Positions 46,423 to 57,969 of a stretch of DNA of 64,000 nt are shown here, one piece after another. This DNA comes from Atrina japonica (taxonomy: Eukaryota > Mollusca > Bivalvia > Pterioida > Pinnidae), in NCBI GenBank assembly GCA_030159075.1, contig BROG01000026.1:260501-324500 (forward strand), written 5' to 3'. Both the position numbers and the translations under genes were made by a program. Within the stretch, counting starts at the first letter, position 1, and each line of letters starts with the position of its first letter. The notes beneath the pieces were generated by a model. The model did no database searches, was not told the DNA's origin, and saw only the letters and a list, made by a program, of their open reading frames with translations.

Positions 46423-49400
46423 GTTTAAATTTTATATGTGACGTTTTCAATAACATTTTATGAGTTATCTTAAAAAAATAGCAATTAAATTTTGGTCGTA
46501 ATTTTTTTTACATATGGCCATGGGACAAAACGGATTAATTTTTATTATTTCAGAGGTTTTGAAATGAAAAATAATTTACTGGTCAACCTGACCAGTGAAT
46601 TACTAAATTTCACTGGCCGTAGCAAAATTTTACTCGTCCTTATATAAATATTACTGAAAAATAAAAACAAGGGTGAGTTAAATTTCAGAACTTCTGGCCC
46701 AAATGATAAAGTGGTGGCCCAAATATTTTGGACAAATATTGTAAAAAGTAAAGAAAAATACAAAGGAGGACCAGCAATTTATTATTTCAACACTGGTGAA
46801 AAACAAACACTAAGTCAGTTATAAACAACTATTTTAATGCACATTAAAAGGATATGATAAATGTATGTCGATGGGCCAAATGTGAATTCGGTTGAAAATA
46901 AAAACATTGGGTCGAATGTCCCCTGTTTAAGCTGTTCACGATTACAGTTTAAAAATGTTGAAGGCAAATAAATATAAATTAGATCTACTTCGCTTGACTG
47001 AAATGCGTTTTAATTAGCAGGAATCCTGCCACTTCTAGCTGCATTGAAGTCTATTCTATCCATTTACTAGCTCTTTTGAGTAAACACATCTTTAATTTTC
47101 TGGAGAATGAACAACTTTTATTTTTAAACCTCACAGGGAGTACGTGATACTCGCCGTCAGCCATGATAGGTCGATGTTTAATCACAAGGTTCTCATATGA
47201 TCAGATGTAATGATTTCTGCGCGTGAATAAGATATAACTTTAATATTAACACAAAAAGAGGATTATGTCTTGTCTTGTAAATAAATGATGGTTGTGACAT
47301 GAATTTAGCAGGATGGTAGGGCACTCGCCCAAACGTTTTATTTTGGGCCAGTAACTACTTGTCTTTGTCAGACTTTGATAAACTTCTGTTTGCCCAGACA
47401 CCAAAGTGGTCGCATCTGGTGAGCTGGCGACCGGTTTATTTCAGGCGCTGATTATTTAAAATCATCTGGTTTTACCCAGCATTTCCACAGAAATTAGCAG
47501 AAAACTTGATAGGCCACGAGGCTGCCATGTTTTACAATTATCTGAGTCAATGACGCGTTTGAACAGATTGAATGGTACGTAAGTTCAAGCCTTTTACTGA
47601 TCTGGAACTAAAATTAAAAAAAACGCACACGCACAGAAGTAACAAAATCCGAATTTGCTAACGCAAACATTGATCGGTCGTTTGTCAAATTTACCAGTTT
47701 TGCCGGTAAGACAGTTGGATTTCAAAAACTCTGTTAGTAATGGACATGGATTTTTAATTCAGTATGTATAGGATACCGCTATGTTAAATTTAAGTGGTAG
47801 GTATCAACCATTTTATTTTAATCAGCCAAAACCAGCAGACAAAAAATATTTGGCTCATACTATAATATGAAATAAGGCATGCATTGCCTTGAAGCGAGTG
47901 CAGCTTTGTCATAAGTTTTAGATTTCCCTGCGATAGTTTTTTTCCTTAGCACATTTTTGTTTTGTTGCTGTTTTACACTTCATTTTGTTTTTTAATATAC
48001 ATGCATATTCTTATTATTCTTTTTTACTTCTATCTATTTTAAACATTAGATCTTTTTTATAGTGCATGAACAAAGCTGAAGAATGAAAAAGCAAGCAAAA
48101 AAAAACCAAAACAAACAAATAGATGTAATTAAATTTAAATGTATACTTACATTGGCAAGCATTTTGTGGCATCATTACAATATGACACAGAACTCCGAAA
48201 CGAACCAACTAAACTGAAAAATTATTCAAGCTCATATCTCTGTTGCTTATTACAGTAGTGATATATCGCTGATTACAGTTTGAGTTTGTGTTGAAACTTT
48301 CAACATATACATACCATCACAATATGATATATTGTCATAAGTGTCTGAAAGTTCACAATTATTTCCACATGGAATTCTATGGAAAAGTGAACATCAGGTT
48401 TTGTGAGACTGAGTCGCTTGGGAGGTTTGGAATTCTGCTTCTTCGGGAATGGCTTATACTCGGTTTCTAAGCAGTCAACTAAATGCTGTCTCATCCCACG
48501 TGGGTCAAACAATAATACATTTGCTATAGGTTTCATCGTAAAACAGAATTAGTAATTACAGTTTATATCATATTATATGATATTATCTTTAAGCTTCACT
48601 CGAATTAAGTGGGAAGGTTGGTGGTCTTTATCTGGGTAACCGGGGTTTCTCCTCCACCAATAAAAACTGGACGCCATCATATGACTGAAAGATTGTTGAG
48701 TATGGCATAAAACAAAAAATCAAATCAAAAATCAAATCTTTAAGCTTCACATTAAGTCTTAACTTATAATTAATTGTAAACTATTCAATGTTCTCTGCTG
48801 GTTTGGTTCGGCTAGCGGCATACCCTTTTTACACCATTTGAAACAAGAAAAATGTCATATTTATTCTAATACAAAAAAATATGTCAACAATTTATGGTAA
48901 GAATATAGCAACTCATGATCTACATGTATGTTTATGTTGAACGTTTTAGTGCAAACTGTGATAAAACAGCAGAGATATGAGCTCAAATAATTTTTCGATT
49001 TGGTTGGTTCGGTTCGATGTACCCTTTTTACACCATCCCCAAGTTAGGAAGTCTGGTCTTATATTAATCCCTTTGGGGATTCTGTCGTTGCCCCCCGCCA
49101 GACTCAACTTATTTAGTCAACTTTCATTATATGATTATACAAAGTCTATATCTGTTACTACTAGGGAGGGGTGGGGTGGTCAACTTTGGCCAATATGGAT
49201 CTACTGTTGTTTTTTTATTTTTAAACTTACAAAAATAATGTTCACCATACATACATGTCGAAATAATTTATTTTGTTTCCCGAGAAAATTTTCTCACTTG
49301 GGAGACTTAAAATCAATTATAAATCAGTAAATGAAGTGCTACAAATTTTTAACCATTGACTTTATTCCACATAGTATCAGTGACAAAGGCTTGGTATGAC

Positions 49401-52400
49401 ATGGAATCTGGTTTAAAAGGAACTTTTGTCTTACCTCTGTTTGATCTAGGAGTATTTGATCTACCAATATATACATGTACAGTAAAACTTCTTTTATAAT
49501 GCCACGTTGTTTCATTTGCCACCTTGCTTTATGTCACAATTTTTGAAAGTCCACATTTCCAATTTTGCCTTTAATTTCATTAAAGGTTTTCCTCAGTCTA
49601 TCACCAAACCCCTTTATATAATGCTGAATAAATGATGGCAGTATAAAGAGATTTAACTGTACATGAATACAAACATCAGTACAATGTATATGCTATGTGG
49701 ACGTTAGTTTTGATATATGTCTTGATATCAAAAAATTAATTTAAATGAAAAAAATAATAATCATATTTACTGGTTTTTTGTATTAACATTAGACGTTGTT
49801 ATATGAAAGATTTCTGTACCTGTAATTAGCATTAACGTTTTAATTTTTTTTTTGTTTATTTGTCTCTTGCATGAATATCATTCTTAATGAAATCTTAGAT
49901 TATGCATTGTTTGCATATCAAAATTAGAAGAAAAAACATTGAAAACAAATGCTAGACAATTTATTTTCATCTAAAATTTGACTACTTATACACAAACATG
50001 GAATGATAAATGTAGGTCGAAAGAGAACTAGGTAAAAAAATAGGTCAAACAGGTTTTTCCCAATTTGACACACATTCACATTTAAATTCCCAATTGTGTT
50101 GCCAATGTCATTTTCCCCAAAGTGGTAGAAAAAGGCCAGAACTTGGCTTCAGATCTAGAGGTATAATACATGTAGTCTATTCTGCAAATTGCCAATTTTA
50201 CAAATACAATTTTCTAATAATCATCAATCGACACTGTGAATCTAAAACGAAAATTTGAACAGGACAACTCAAAATCTGACTGCCATATTTATTTTTTTTC
50301 AATCCAAAATGATCCTGTATTAATGGTCTGTAATTATTATCAATTTTAAAGGTGCAGTTTAAGTCATAAACTCCTAAAAAATAATGAATTTTTCTGTATA
50401 TCAATGAATAGACCAAATGCATCTTTAGGGATGAAGTAGTCACACTTGTATTCATATTTAGTTGATAAATTATGTCTTTGCATTTGAAAAAGAGATTTTT
50501 ACGAGAAATTGTTACTGACCTGATAAAAACACAAACATTTGTTACAAAAATAAAGAACAAAAGATCTAAAGCTTGTAACCTGTTTGTTTACATTTATTGA
50601 TATTCCATAAATATTCTCAGACTTTTTTGTGTAATTTCTCAGGAAAGAAAAGAAGATCCTCTAAAAGGTCAAGTCAATCAAAGGAACTAAAATATCGTGA
50701 AGATTTGGAGAATGAAGATGAAAGTGACAGTGAAAGTGATGATGGAGAAAATAGGCCACCCAGTAGTAAGTTTTAAGTAAACAGGAAATTAACAATTGGA
50801 AAAAAAAGATAATCAGGTTGTTATGTCTCTGCCTGTGATATGGCAGGGTTTTCCCTAGAAATTGTCATTGAGGTATTATTTGGACCGTTTAATCTATTGA
50901 CCCCTTTACCCACATTTAAACTCATTCATTTGAAAGAGTGGTGAAGTCCACTGTCAGAATTTGGGAGTGTATGATTTTGAATCTAGATACTGCAAAAATT
51001 CTACAAGCAATGCATACTTGCTCACTCCTGAATTATGACAGTAGACCGTGCTATCTATTGATTTGGATGAGTCTAAATGTGACCTCAGGGGTTGATGTGT
51101 TAATTGAGAATGATGGTCATTTGGAAATTCTGGGGTCATTGATTCTTGAAAAGTAAATATATATGTTTTCTTTATGTGTCATAAATTGTAATATTTACAT
51201 ATTAAGGAAAAATTAAGATATTTATTTGCAAGAGTTATGGGACTTTAAAATTTGGATTTATTTGCCAGAGTTATGGGACTTTAAAATTTGGATTTATTTG
51301 CCAGAGTTATGGGACTTTAAAATTTGGATTTATTTGCCAGAGTTATGGGACTTTAAAATTTGGATTTATTTGCCAGAGTTATGGGACTTTAAAATTTGGA
51401 TTTATTTGCAAGAGTTATGGGACTTTAAAATTTGGATTTATTTGCAAGAGTTATGGGACTTTACAGTCTTAATAAATGGCTTACTTCTCATAACATGATG
51501 TTCCTCAAATCCATTTTGTTTTAGCCAATATAATCTTATCTCTGTTTTCTCTCTTGTACATGTAGCACTTGAGAGCGGTGAAGGAAATGTTCTCGGTAGC
51601 GAAGTCTTCCAGTTCCGAACTCCAAAGAAATCAGGAAGTATGGCACAAAAAGGTACTTTCCAGTATTTTGTTATACAAATCAAATATGGTGAAACTTGTA
51701 TATAAAGACCCTCTTATGGACACAGCAAAACAAGTCTTTAACGGCAGGTGGTCTTTATACAGAGGTTGGTTTGTACACAAGTCGCATTATTGTGGACAGC
51801 AAAAATGACCAGTTGGTATTTATACACAGGTGGTTGCTAAAGCAGGGAGTAAAATTGGCTGCAGGATCCAGGGGCCAGCCAGGTCCCTAGAACAAAATAT
51901 CTAGGGGCCCAGGTTGAAATTCCGGGGCCCAGCTATTTCTTCCTGATGCTTTCGTACAAAAAATAAAAATAAAATAAACCAAATTTCTCATTTAATTCAA
52001 GCTCAATTTCTCTTCCTATATAGGCCTTATCGTGTTGCATGCAATCATGAATATGTCTCTTACATATACCAACCATTGACAATTTCCCGTCCATTTTGTT
52101 GAGGAGTGGTTCTTTTTAATTTTATTGGTACACTTTGGAGTATTCTATGGCTGGTTTCTTGCTGAGGTTTTCCTGCAATGTAACACCACATGACAAAGAC
52201 TTGCGAGTCCAAAGAATGGTTACATGTCAAATCCCAACCCCACCTTGGAAACATGTAAATCAGCACTTAATTTAGTTAAATAGGCACCTGGAAATATTTT
52301 TTTACAACACTTGGAAATATCTGTCAAGGTAACGAAATGGTATTAAAAAATATTTATCTCAGAACATCAGATTCATTTTCAGAAATAATTTATATGTATA

Positions 52401-55400
52401 ATATGCTTTTTTGATAATTATGCCACAAATTTATGTCACTGTTGACACTAAAAAAAACATATCTCCAAATTATCTATTTTAATTTAAACATGCTATTTGC
52501 TATCAAAACATTGTTTTGACCAGGCAGTCGTTCGAAAGGAACAAAGGATTCAAAGGTGGGCTAATGGTTGCATAATTAAGGTGATGGTTATGAGATCCTA
52601 CCAGAAAATGTTGAACGGGTTTTGAATTAAGTGCCGATTTCACTATGTGCCGACCTAACTTGGATTCAAAGAAATTACAAAACTTTCTCAAAAGTTGACC
52701 ACCTTGTCAACATGTAGATCTATCCAGATTTATATAACAAAATTGATGCGGACAAGACGGAAAGAGAAGAGAAAAACGGACATTTACGGATACGGTGGTA
52801 CTCGCCATCTGGGCGATCGGCGGTGCAAATTTCGATCACCCAGGCATAAAAATGGTCACAAATGCGACTGGGCCAGTGCCTATTTTACTCCCTGTAAAGT
52901 AAGTTTTACTGTATGGTGAAACCTCCCTAATGAGACCACCTAACTGACTGAATGGAATCCTTCTCTAAATTGCTGAAACAAAATCTATCAGTAGTTGCAA
53001 GATAAACATGGAAAACACTGTGACATGCATGTTGAAAATGTGGCTGTGATTGCCACAATGCCAGTACCCAACTTGGCCAATAGCCTACACAGGAAAGTAA
53101 GCATTATGTACATGTATATAATCCAATTAAACATGATTTGAATGGTATTTTTTCACAGTGGTTATATAAATGCAAACATTATTAAAGTAATGAACTATTC
53201 AAACCATATATAATCAGGGGTGGAAATTATGAAAAAATCCACAAGAGCCAAACGGGCTCCTAAGTTTTATATTTTGGGAGCCCAGATTTAAACTTAGGGG
53301 CCCGTTATATTTACTTGAAAAAATTTTATCCAGTTTGTGACCTTAACATTTTTAACAACTTGCGTAGCCGGGCAAGTGCTATACTGATATCGTGCTTGCC
53401 CGCCATGGAAATTTGGTTGCCTGCAAAGAAAAAAAATATTTGAGTGAATTTTGTGTTTTATTAATTTATTGTTATTTTAATAAATATATGTAACTACTGT
53501 GTGTTTAAATTGATGCAAATTACAAAAGTTTTCATTTTTTAAAACAATATCTATCCATTTTAAGTATCTAATTAAAACTTTTGTTCACAAAAACTAATTT
53601 TACTTTTATCATTCACTTACATTTAATTAAGATTTTATAACTTTTATACAATGTATAGTATTACATATACATGTATCATCATTTAAACACATCCTGAAAT
53701 TAAGTTCCGTTTGGTATCGGTTCTTTTATTACACACACCCAACTTCCATTTCCTTCATAAACTGCAAGCAACAACAGTCAACACATGATGTGTTCTGTGA
53801 CATTTTTTGCCATGAGGTAAAGACTAACATATTTACTTGTCAATAAAATAATTATTTTTAATTTCTAACTGGTTTTTAGCAATCCATTTCAACTACTAAT
53901 AGAAGGAAATGGATCACAGAATGGTTGTACTCCTACTTTCATTTTAATAAAAGCGGACATTTGAACTTAACATGTCAAAATTTTAGCTTCATCAGATTGG
54001 GAATTTTAAGGACCAAAATTGAGAAAAAACAGATACTATTTCCGACTGGAAATGGACCGAATAACGGCCCCAAAAAGTGGCAAAAAAATTCCTGAAATCA
54101 ATTTGCCAAACGGGCGACTTCGTACGTAAAATGATTCGCCCGATCGTAAATTCAGTCGCATCGGGTGAAAGGGCACCCGTTAATTTCCACCCCTGTAAAT
54201 CAAGTCTCTCAGCAATTTCTTTTTACAAATTATTTTTGCTGAAATGACCCTCCTAAGATATTTACCGTTATACCCAGGAAACAAGAGATCCCAGGGGGAT
54301 CTTGGCTCCCACCATGGAATGTTCTATGTCTGATCTATGACAAACTGTTCTTTTCTCTTCTTTTCTCTTATTTTGTGTCTCAACATTGAATTTGAACTTA
54401 AATCCATATTTCTGTGAAATACTTTTTTTCACAAGATTCTAGCGAAGCTGAACTTGAACTGAACATATTACATTTTAAGAGAGAATGGATTTCAACATGG
54501 CCAACAGGTGTCCACCTTAGACCTCGGGGGTAACCTCCATAATCAATTTCAAAAAGATTCCTTCAGTACATTCTGAGAAATACATACTTCCATCGTCAAA
54601 ATCCAAGATGGACACCTGTCAGCCATGTTGGAATCCAATCTGAAAATGTAATATGCACAACTAGACCTCAGGGGGAACCTTCATGTTCAATTTCAAGGAA
54701 ATCCCTCCAGTCCTTTCTGAGAAATAGCAATAACAAAATTCCTATGATCAAAATCCAAGATGCCCACCTGTTGGCCATATTGAATTCCAATCTCTCTGAA
54801 AATGCAATATGCACAACTAAATCTTAAGAGGAACCTTGATGTCAAATTTCAATGAGATCCCATCAGTCCTTTCTGAGAAATAGCGGTAACAAACATCCTT
54901 TGGTCAAAATTCAAGATGGCCACCTATCGGCCATATTGGATTCCGATCTCTCTGAAAATGTCAAATGCACAACTAGACCTCAAGGGGAACCTTTATGTCA
55001 AATTTCAAGGAGATTACTTCAGGCCTTTCTGAGAAGTAGCGGTAACAAACTTTCTTTGGTCAAAATCAAAGATGGCTGCCTGTCCACCATGTTGGATTCC
55101 GATCTCTTTGAAAATGTAATATGCACAACTAAAACCTCAAGGGGAACCTTCATGTCGAATTTCAATGAGATCCCTTCAGTACTTTCTGAGAAGTAGCAGT
55201 AACAAACTTTCTTTGGTCAAAATCAAAGATGGCCACCTGTCAGCCATGTTGGATTCCGATCTCTCTGAAAATGTAATATGCACAATAAAACCTCAAGGGG
55301 AACCTTCATGTCAAATTTCATGGAGATCCCTTCCATCCTTTTTGAGAACTGTTGTTAACAATAATTGTTAAGGACGGACCACAGATGCAGGGCCATATGA

Positions 55401-56297
55401 ATAGCCCACCATCTGTTGATGGTGGGCTAAAAAGACATGAAATGTACCATATTATATTCCGAAACTTTTATGACACTGAGCAATGTTACTGTTAATACCA
55501 TCAATTCTACTATATTACAGTTCTCAAAGTATTTAACAGTATTATCTCGAATTTCCTATGGGCCAAGACTTTATTCTTGTACTAAACTGAATGGTTGTTC
55601 TACAGAACCTAAACAAATCTGTATATGGACTCAAGTGACTGTTAGGAGTCTTGTGGACTCTTATTTCTCTAGGCTATGTTTAATCGCACTTCAAACATCT
55701 AATCTTTCTCTGCAGCCTCTGAAGCAAGAACGCCAAAGTCCATTTTGAAAAACAAAGCTGACAGAGATGGAACAAATGGCTTCACCCCAGTAGAAGGTAT
55801 AAATATGTTACTAATAATATCTTTCTGTTGTGGAGAGAATTTCATGTTAAAAACTCAGTAAACATTTTTTAAGAAATACAGTAATATAAATTTCCTATCT
55901 ATTCTATTTACCTAGGTTAAAAAAATCTAGATCCAGATTGTTTCTGAGAATATTGTCAATTTCATTTAATTCTGAAACCTGATTGTCAAAACAGACCAAA
56001 GTAAAAATATTTTCATTTAAGTGTATTCATAATTTCCATAAAAATGTTTTCAGTTATTCCATAAAAATGTTTTCAGTTAAGTGTATTCATAATTTCCATA
56101 AAAATGTTTTCAGTTAAGTGTATTCATAATTTCCATGATAGCTGTACAGTATAAAGATCATTTGAAGAGTGATTGGATTTTTTTTTATTATTTTACAGCA
56201 AAGGTGACCCCAAAAAGGAAAGTGAGTGTTAAACCAATCAAAGAACCTCGAAGACCTGAAACCACTACTCCTTATAAACTGAGAAAGAGAATAGAAA
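46320..56297 (+). CDS. ORC2: Origin recognition complex subunit 2-like, N-terminal part (5 exons, runs off window)
   Basis: Subunit of the nuclear complex that marks replication origins and recruits CDC6 and the MCM loader. Coding exons: 46320-46422, 50643-50765, 51566-51652, 55716-55796, 56199-56297. All introns are GT-AG and all are phase 1, giving 164 complete codons with no stop. Residues 12-25, VSVTFVGDDDVIDH, match the N-terminal FVGDDDV block of metazoan ORC2. Next come a basic patch (KKRRSSKRSS), an acidic Ser/Asp/Glu run (ENEDESDSESDDGE), FRTPKK and ARTPKSILK (possible CDK-type TP sites), and TTTPYKLRKRIE before intron 5. The conserved C-terminal ORC2 domain would lie beyond 64000. 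The N-terminal part is low-complexity, so the call depends on the FVGDDDV block and the TPYKLRKR segment. Confidence 0.8.
46551..47733. mobile_element. About 1.18-kb hAT-like non-autonomous element (ORC2 intron 1)
   Basis: Left CAGAGGTTTTGAAATGAAAA, right GGATTTCAAAAACTCTG, inverted; TACTGGTCAACCTGACCAGT near the left end. No intact transposase frame. Short relative at 30090. Confidence 0.58.
47734..48597. other. ORC2 intron 1 spacer
   Basis: Nothing recognised. The frames at 48208-48014 and 48536-48300 lack domain or splice support. Confidence 0.4.
48598..48718 (+). mobile_element. SINE family 1, 3' fragment (ORC2 intron 1)
   Basis: GTGGGAAGGTTGGTGGTCTT, AACCGGGGTTTCTCCTCCAC, AAAAACTGGACGCCATCATA, ending GCATAAAACAAAAAATC. 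Confidence 0.62.
48719..49488. other. ORC2 intron 1 spacer with a local duplication
   Basis: TGGTTCGGCTAGCGGCATACCC at 48804 and GGTTCGGTTCGATGTACCC at 49005 both run into TTTTTACACCAT, a roughly 200-bp spaced duplication. The 117-codon frame 48977-49330 starts at the second copy and has no domain. Confidence 0.4.
49489..49661. mobile_element. TA-MITE (ORC2 intron 1)
   Basis: TACAGTAAAACTTCTTTTAT at the left, AAAGAGATTTAACTGTA at the right. Confidence 0.6.
49662..50358. other. ORC2 intron 1 spacer
   Basis: AT-rich, nothing recognised. The 120-codon minus-strand frame 50560-50198 crosses this stretch and the following MITE. Confidence 0.4.
50359..50443. mobile_element. TTAA-type MITE, eroded right end (ORC2 intron 1)
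   Basis: TTAAGTCATAAACTCCTAAA to ATCTTTAGGGATGAAGTAG. Confidence 0.5.
50643..50765 (+). CDS. ORC2: ORC2-like coding exon 2
   Basis: 123 nt between TTTCTCAG and GTAAGT, phase 1 at both ends. Encodes a Lys/Arg/Ser patch that could serve as a nuclear localisation signal, followed by an acidic serine-rich stretch (NEDESDSESDDGEN). Composition is typical of the disordered ORC2 N-terminus. Confidence 0.8.
50889..51103. mobile_element. 215-bp TTAA MITE (ORC2 intron 2)
   Basis: TTAATCTATTGACCCCTTTA at the left, CTCAGGGGTTGATGTGTTAA at the right, TTAA at both ends; longer interior than the 90-bp members. Confidence 0.6.
51228..51465. repeat. 36-bp minisatellite (ORC2 intron 2)
   Basis: Unit AGTTATGGGACTTTAAAATT, TGGATTTATTTGCCAG; period 36 bp (51241 to 51277), about 6.5 nearly identical copies. 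The frame ELWDFKIWIYLP repeats through it but the region is intronic. Confidence 0.93.
51566..51652 (+). CDS. ORC2: ORC2-like coding exon 3
   Basis: 87 nt between CATGTAG and GTACTT, phase 1 at both ends. Encodes LESGEGNVLGSEVFQFRTPK followed by KSGSMAQK. The FRTPKK motif is a possible cyclin-dependent kinase site. It sits about 100 bp downstream of a 36-bp minisatellite. Confidence 0.75.
51685..52913. mobile_element. TA-MITE, AACCT family, split by a hAT-like element (ORC2 intron 3)
   Basis: TATGGTGAAACTTGTATATA to GGTGGTTGCTAAAG (51842), resuming at 52895 with TAAAGTAAGTTTTACTGTA. Compare the uninterrupted ...GCTATAAATCAACTTTTACTGTA at 35347. Confidence 0.68.
51843..52894. mobile_element. 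1052-bp hAT-like non-autonomous element nested in a MITE
   Basis: Left CAGGGAGTAAAATTGGCTGC, right GCCTATTTTACTCCCTG: 13-bp perfect inverted ends CAGGGAGTAAAAT. TAAAG flanks both sides. The interior has CCAGGGGCCAGCCAGG and TGGGCGATCGGCGGTGC but no transposase frame. Confidence 0.7.
53215..54195. mobile_element. 981-bp hAT-like non-autonomous element (ORC2 intron 3)
   Basis: Left CAGGGGTGGAAATTATGAAA, right CGTTAATTTCCACCCCTG: 15-bp inverted ends. The subterminal GC-rich GGGCTCC/CGGGTGAAAGGGCACCCG contrasts with the AT-rich middle. No clear 8-bp duplication. Confidence 0.65.
54281..55430 (+). mobile_element. ACAAGAGATCCC...CTAA pearl/Helentron-like element (ORC2 intron 3)
   Basis: Head ACAAGAGATCCCAGGGGGAT, CTTGGCTCCCACCATGG; core of about five ~156-bp units (ATATGCACAACTAGACCTCA, ATTTCAAGGAGATCCCTTCA, AAGATGGCCACCTGTCGGCC); tail hairpin CCCACCATCTGTTGATGGTG, GG then CTAA. 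CCCACCAT near the head and ATGGTGGG at the tail are inverted. The 114-codon frame is core translation. Confidence 0.8.
55716..55796 (+). CDS. ORC2: ORC2-like coding exon 4
   Basis: 81 nt between TCTCTGCAG and GTATAA, phase 1 at both ends. Encodes SEARTPKSILKNKADRDGTN followed by GFTPVE. TPKS recalls the TPQKSVSF-type segments of vertebrate ORC2. A longer open frame overlaps this exon in another phase but does not splice. Confidence 0.75.
56030..56135. repeat. Three tandem copies of a ~45-bp unit (ORC2 intron 4)
   Basis: AGTGTATTCATAATTTCCAT, AAAAATGTTTTCAGTT repeated, about 60 bp before exon 5. Confidence 0.85.
56199..56297 (+). CDS. ORC2: ORC2-like coding exon 5
   Basis: 99 nt between TTTTACAG and GTAAGT, phase 1 at both ends. 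Encodes KVTPKRKVSVKPIKEPRRPE followed by TTTPYKLRKRIE. The PYKLRKR segment corresponds to the SLRKRL-type basic motif before the folded domain of ORC2. No further exon is recognisable between 56298 and 64000. Confidence 0.78.
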
Positions 56298-56739
56298 GTA
56301 AGTTATAAACAACTGTGTTTGAAGCCACCAAATTTTCTCCGTACTCAAGCTCAACTTATTTTTCATGATTTTAAGGTAAAACATTCTACTCTGTAACTAG
56401 ACAAGTTTGCATATTGATGATATACAACTGTCAATAATGATCAAAATTTGAAGAAAACTTTAGAAATATTAAAAAAGAATTTGAGATCATACTCAAATTT
56501 TGAGTACCGTACTCAACATATTTATTCCTTTATTGGAGGAATATCGTAAGTATGTCGCAAAAATTTATACGTGAATGATGTAAAATAATGATATGTTTCC
56601 TAATCACTCAAATCCAAAAGTTTTACAAATGATTATATAGACAAAATAAGAATTGAGAATTGAGTAAATTTGGTGACTTCCGGCCCTGGTGTTTTATTTT
56701 GAAAAGGTACGCTGTTTGACAGTTATAACTCACTTGTAT

Positions 56740-56919
56740 TTATATATATATATATATACAGTTCACCCCCGTTACTATGCCCTCCGTTATAATGCAAAAC
56801 CTGCTTAACGCCGGTATTTCTTGAAGAACAGATTCCCTCCCATATAATTCCCTTGTTATAACGCCAAAACCAGCGTACCTAGTAGTGCAACGATATACCG
56901 AACTAACAAGATAGATATA
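56740..56919. mobile_element. TA-MITE end (CAGTTCACC family) next to (TA)n
   Basis: (TA)n at 56740-56758 runs into TACAGTTCACCCCCGTTACT and ATGCCCTCCGTTATAATGC; no clear right end. Confidence 0.45.
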
Positions 56920-57935
56920 TACAGTGAACCCGCTTTACAACGACAATCATTATAACGGAATATTCGGTATCCGACAAGAATTGCTCGGGAACAAACGTAC
57001 ATGTACATAAAAAGTACTCATTACAACGGAATATTCCGTATCCAACTCCGACATTAGATTCCGGGAACAAATAAACAAAGCTCAGTGTAAATAAACTCTT
57101 TACAACGACGTAACATAGAACCCACCAGCTGATCTGACTATTGTTATCATTCTTGATTTTCTTCACGGTTGAGTTCATAGGTAAAAATAATTGCCAATAA
57201 AACAATTACACCGTCAATTGTTTTCTAATCTCCACTGATAGGTGATGGCCTAGGTGTCAACAATTAGCGCTTGAATCACCCTTACCTGTACATCAGTAGG
57301 CCTAATGTTTATAAACCATCAGTAGGTTTCGTTTCAACTGAACCGACAGGAAGTGAAATACAAGCTGGGTACAAATTGAAAAAATAAGATTGATAAATAA
57401 AGAATAAAAAATACACATAGTTGACAAGTTCCGTTAGGCTACATGTTCGTTCCGATGTGGTTACAATGGCGGATCTTTAAAATATTTCAGTGCTTGCGAT
57501 AGCAGTAGACAATTTTACTAAAACTTTATTTATGAAACGCATTTTTAAGAGAATTGTATCAGCAATTTCTGCATTTTTTTTATTTTAGCAATCAAGTGTC
57601 TAAATCGGAATCTGGAGATATACTATTACATTCGTGCATTTTGTACATGATTCATGCATTTTACGACATCACCGATTTATGATCGATTTAATGAAAAAAT
57701 AATTGTGCATCAATGTTAACAAGATTAACTTGCATAAATTTTATTTATATATTAATTTCATAGAGATTTTATTATTGATTTAAGTTTATTTATTTACATG
57801 TACAAATATATGCATAAATGATACTCAAGGGAGCTAACTATGAAATGCCCAACACATCAAATTCATTACAGTGACAAATTCGATATAACGTCATTCCTAC
57901 ATGGGAACAAACATGGTCGTTGTAAAGAGGGTTCA

Positions 57936-57941
<6 letters not shown>
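56920..57941. mobile_element. About 1.02-kb TA-flanked TIR element (ORC2 intron 5)
   Basis: Left TACAGTGAACCCGCTTTACA, ACGACAAT; right ATGGTCGTTGTAAAGAGGGT, TCACTGTA. The ends are inverted over about 25 bp with few mismatches. The 100-codon minus-strand frame at 57205-56903 is element sequence. No transposase seen. Confidence 0.68.

Positions 57942-57966
<25 letters not shown>
57936..57966. repeat. (TA)n between two TA-flanked elements
   Basis: About 30 bp of pure TA joining the right end of the element at 56920 and the left end of the next. Confidence 0.9.

Positions 57967-57969
<3 letters not shown>

Noticed and set aside
48977..49330. 117-codon plus frame
   Set aside because: Starts in a duplicated segment, no splice or domain signal, lies inside ORC2 intron 1.
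50198..50560. 120-codon minus frame
   Set aside because: Covers intron sequence and a TTAA MITE; composition follows AT content.
54852..55371. 114- and 68-codon plus frames
   Set aside because: Translations of the ~156-bp core units of the element at 54281-55430.
55437..55748. 103-codon plus frame overlapping ORC2 exon 4
   Set aside because: Wrong phase relative to the exon; the spliced phase-1 reading joins its neighbours, this one does not.
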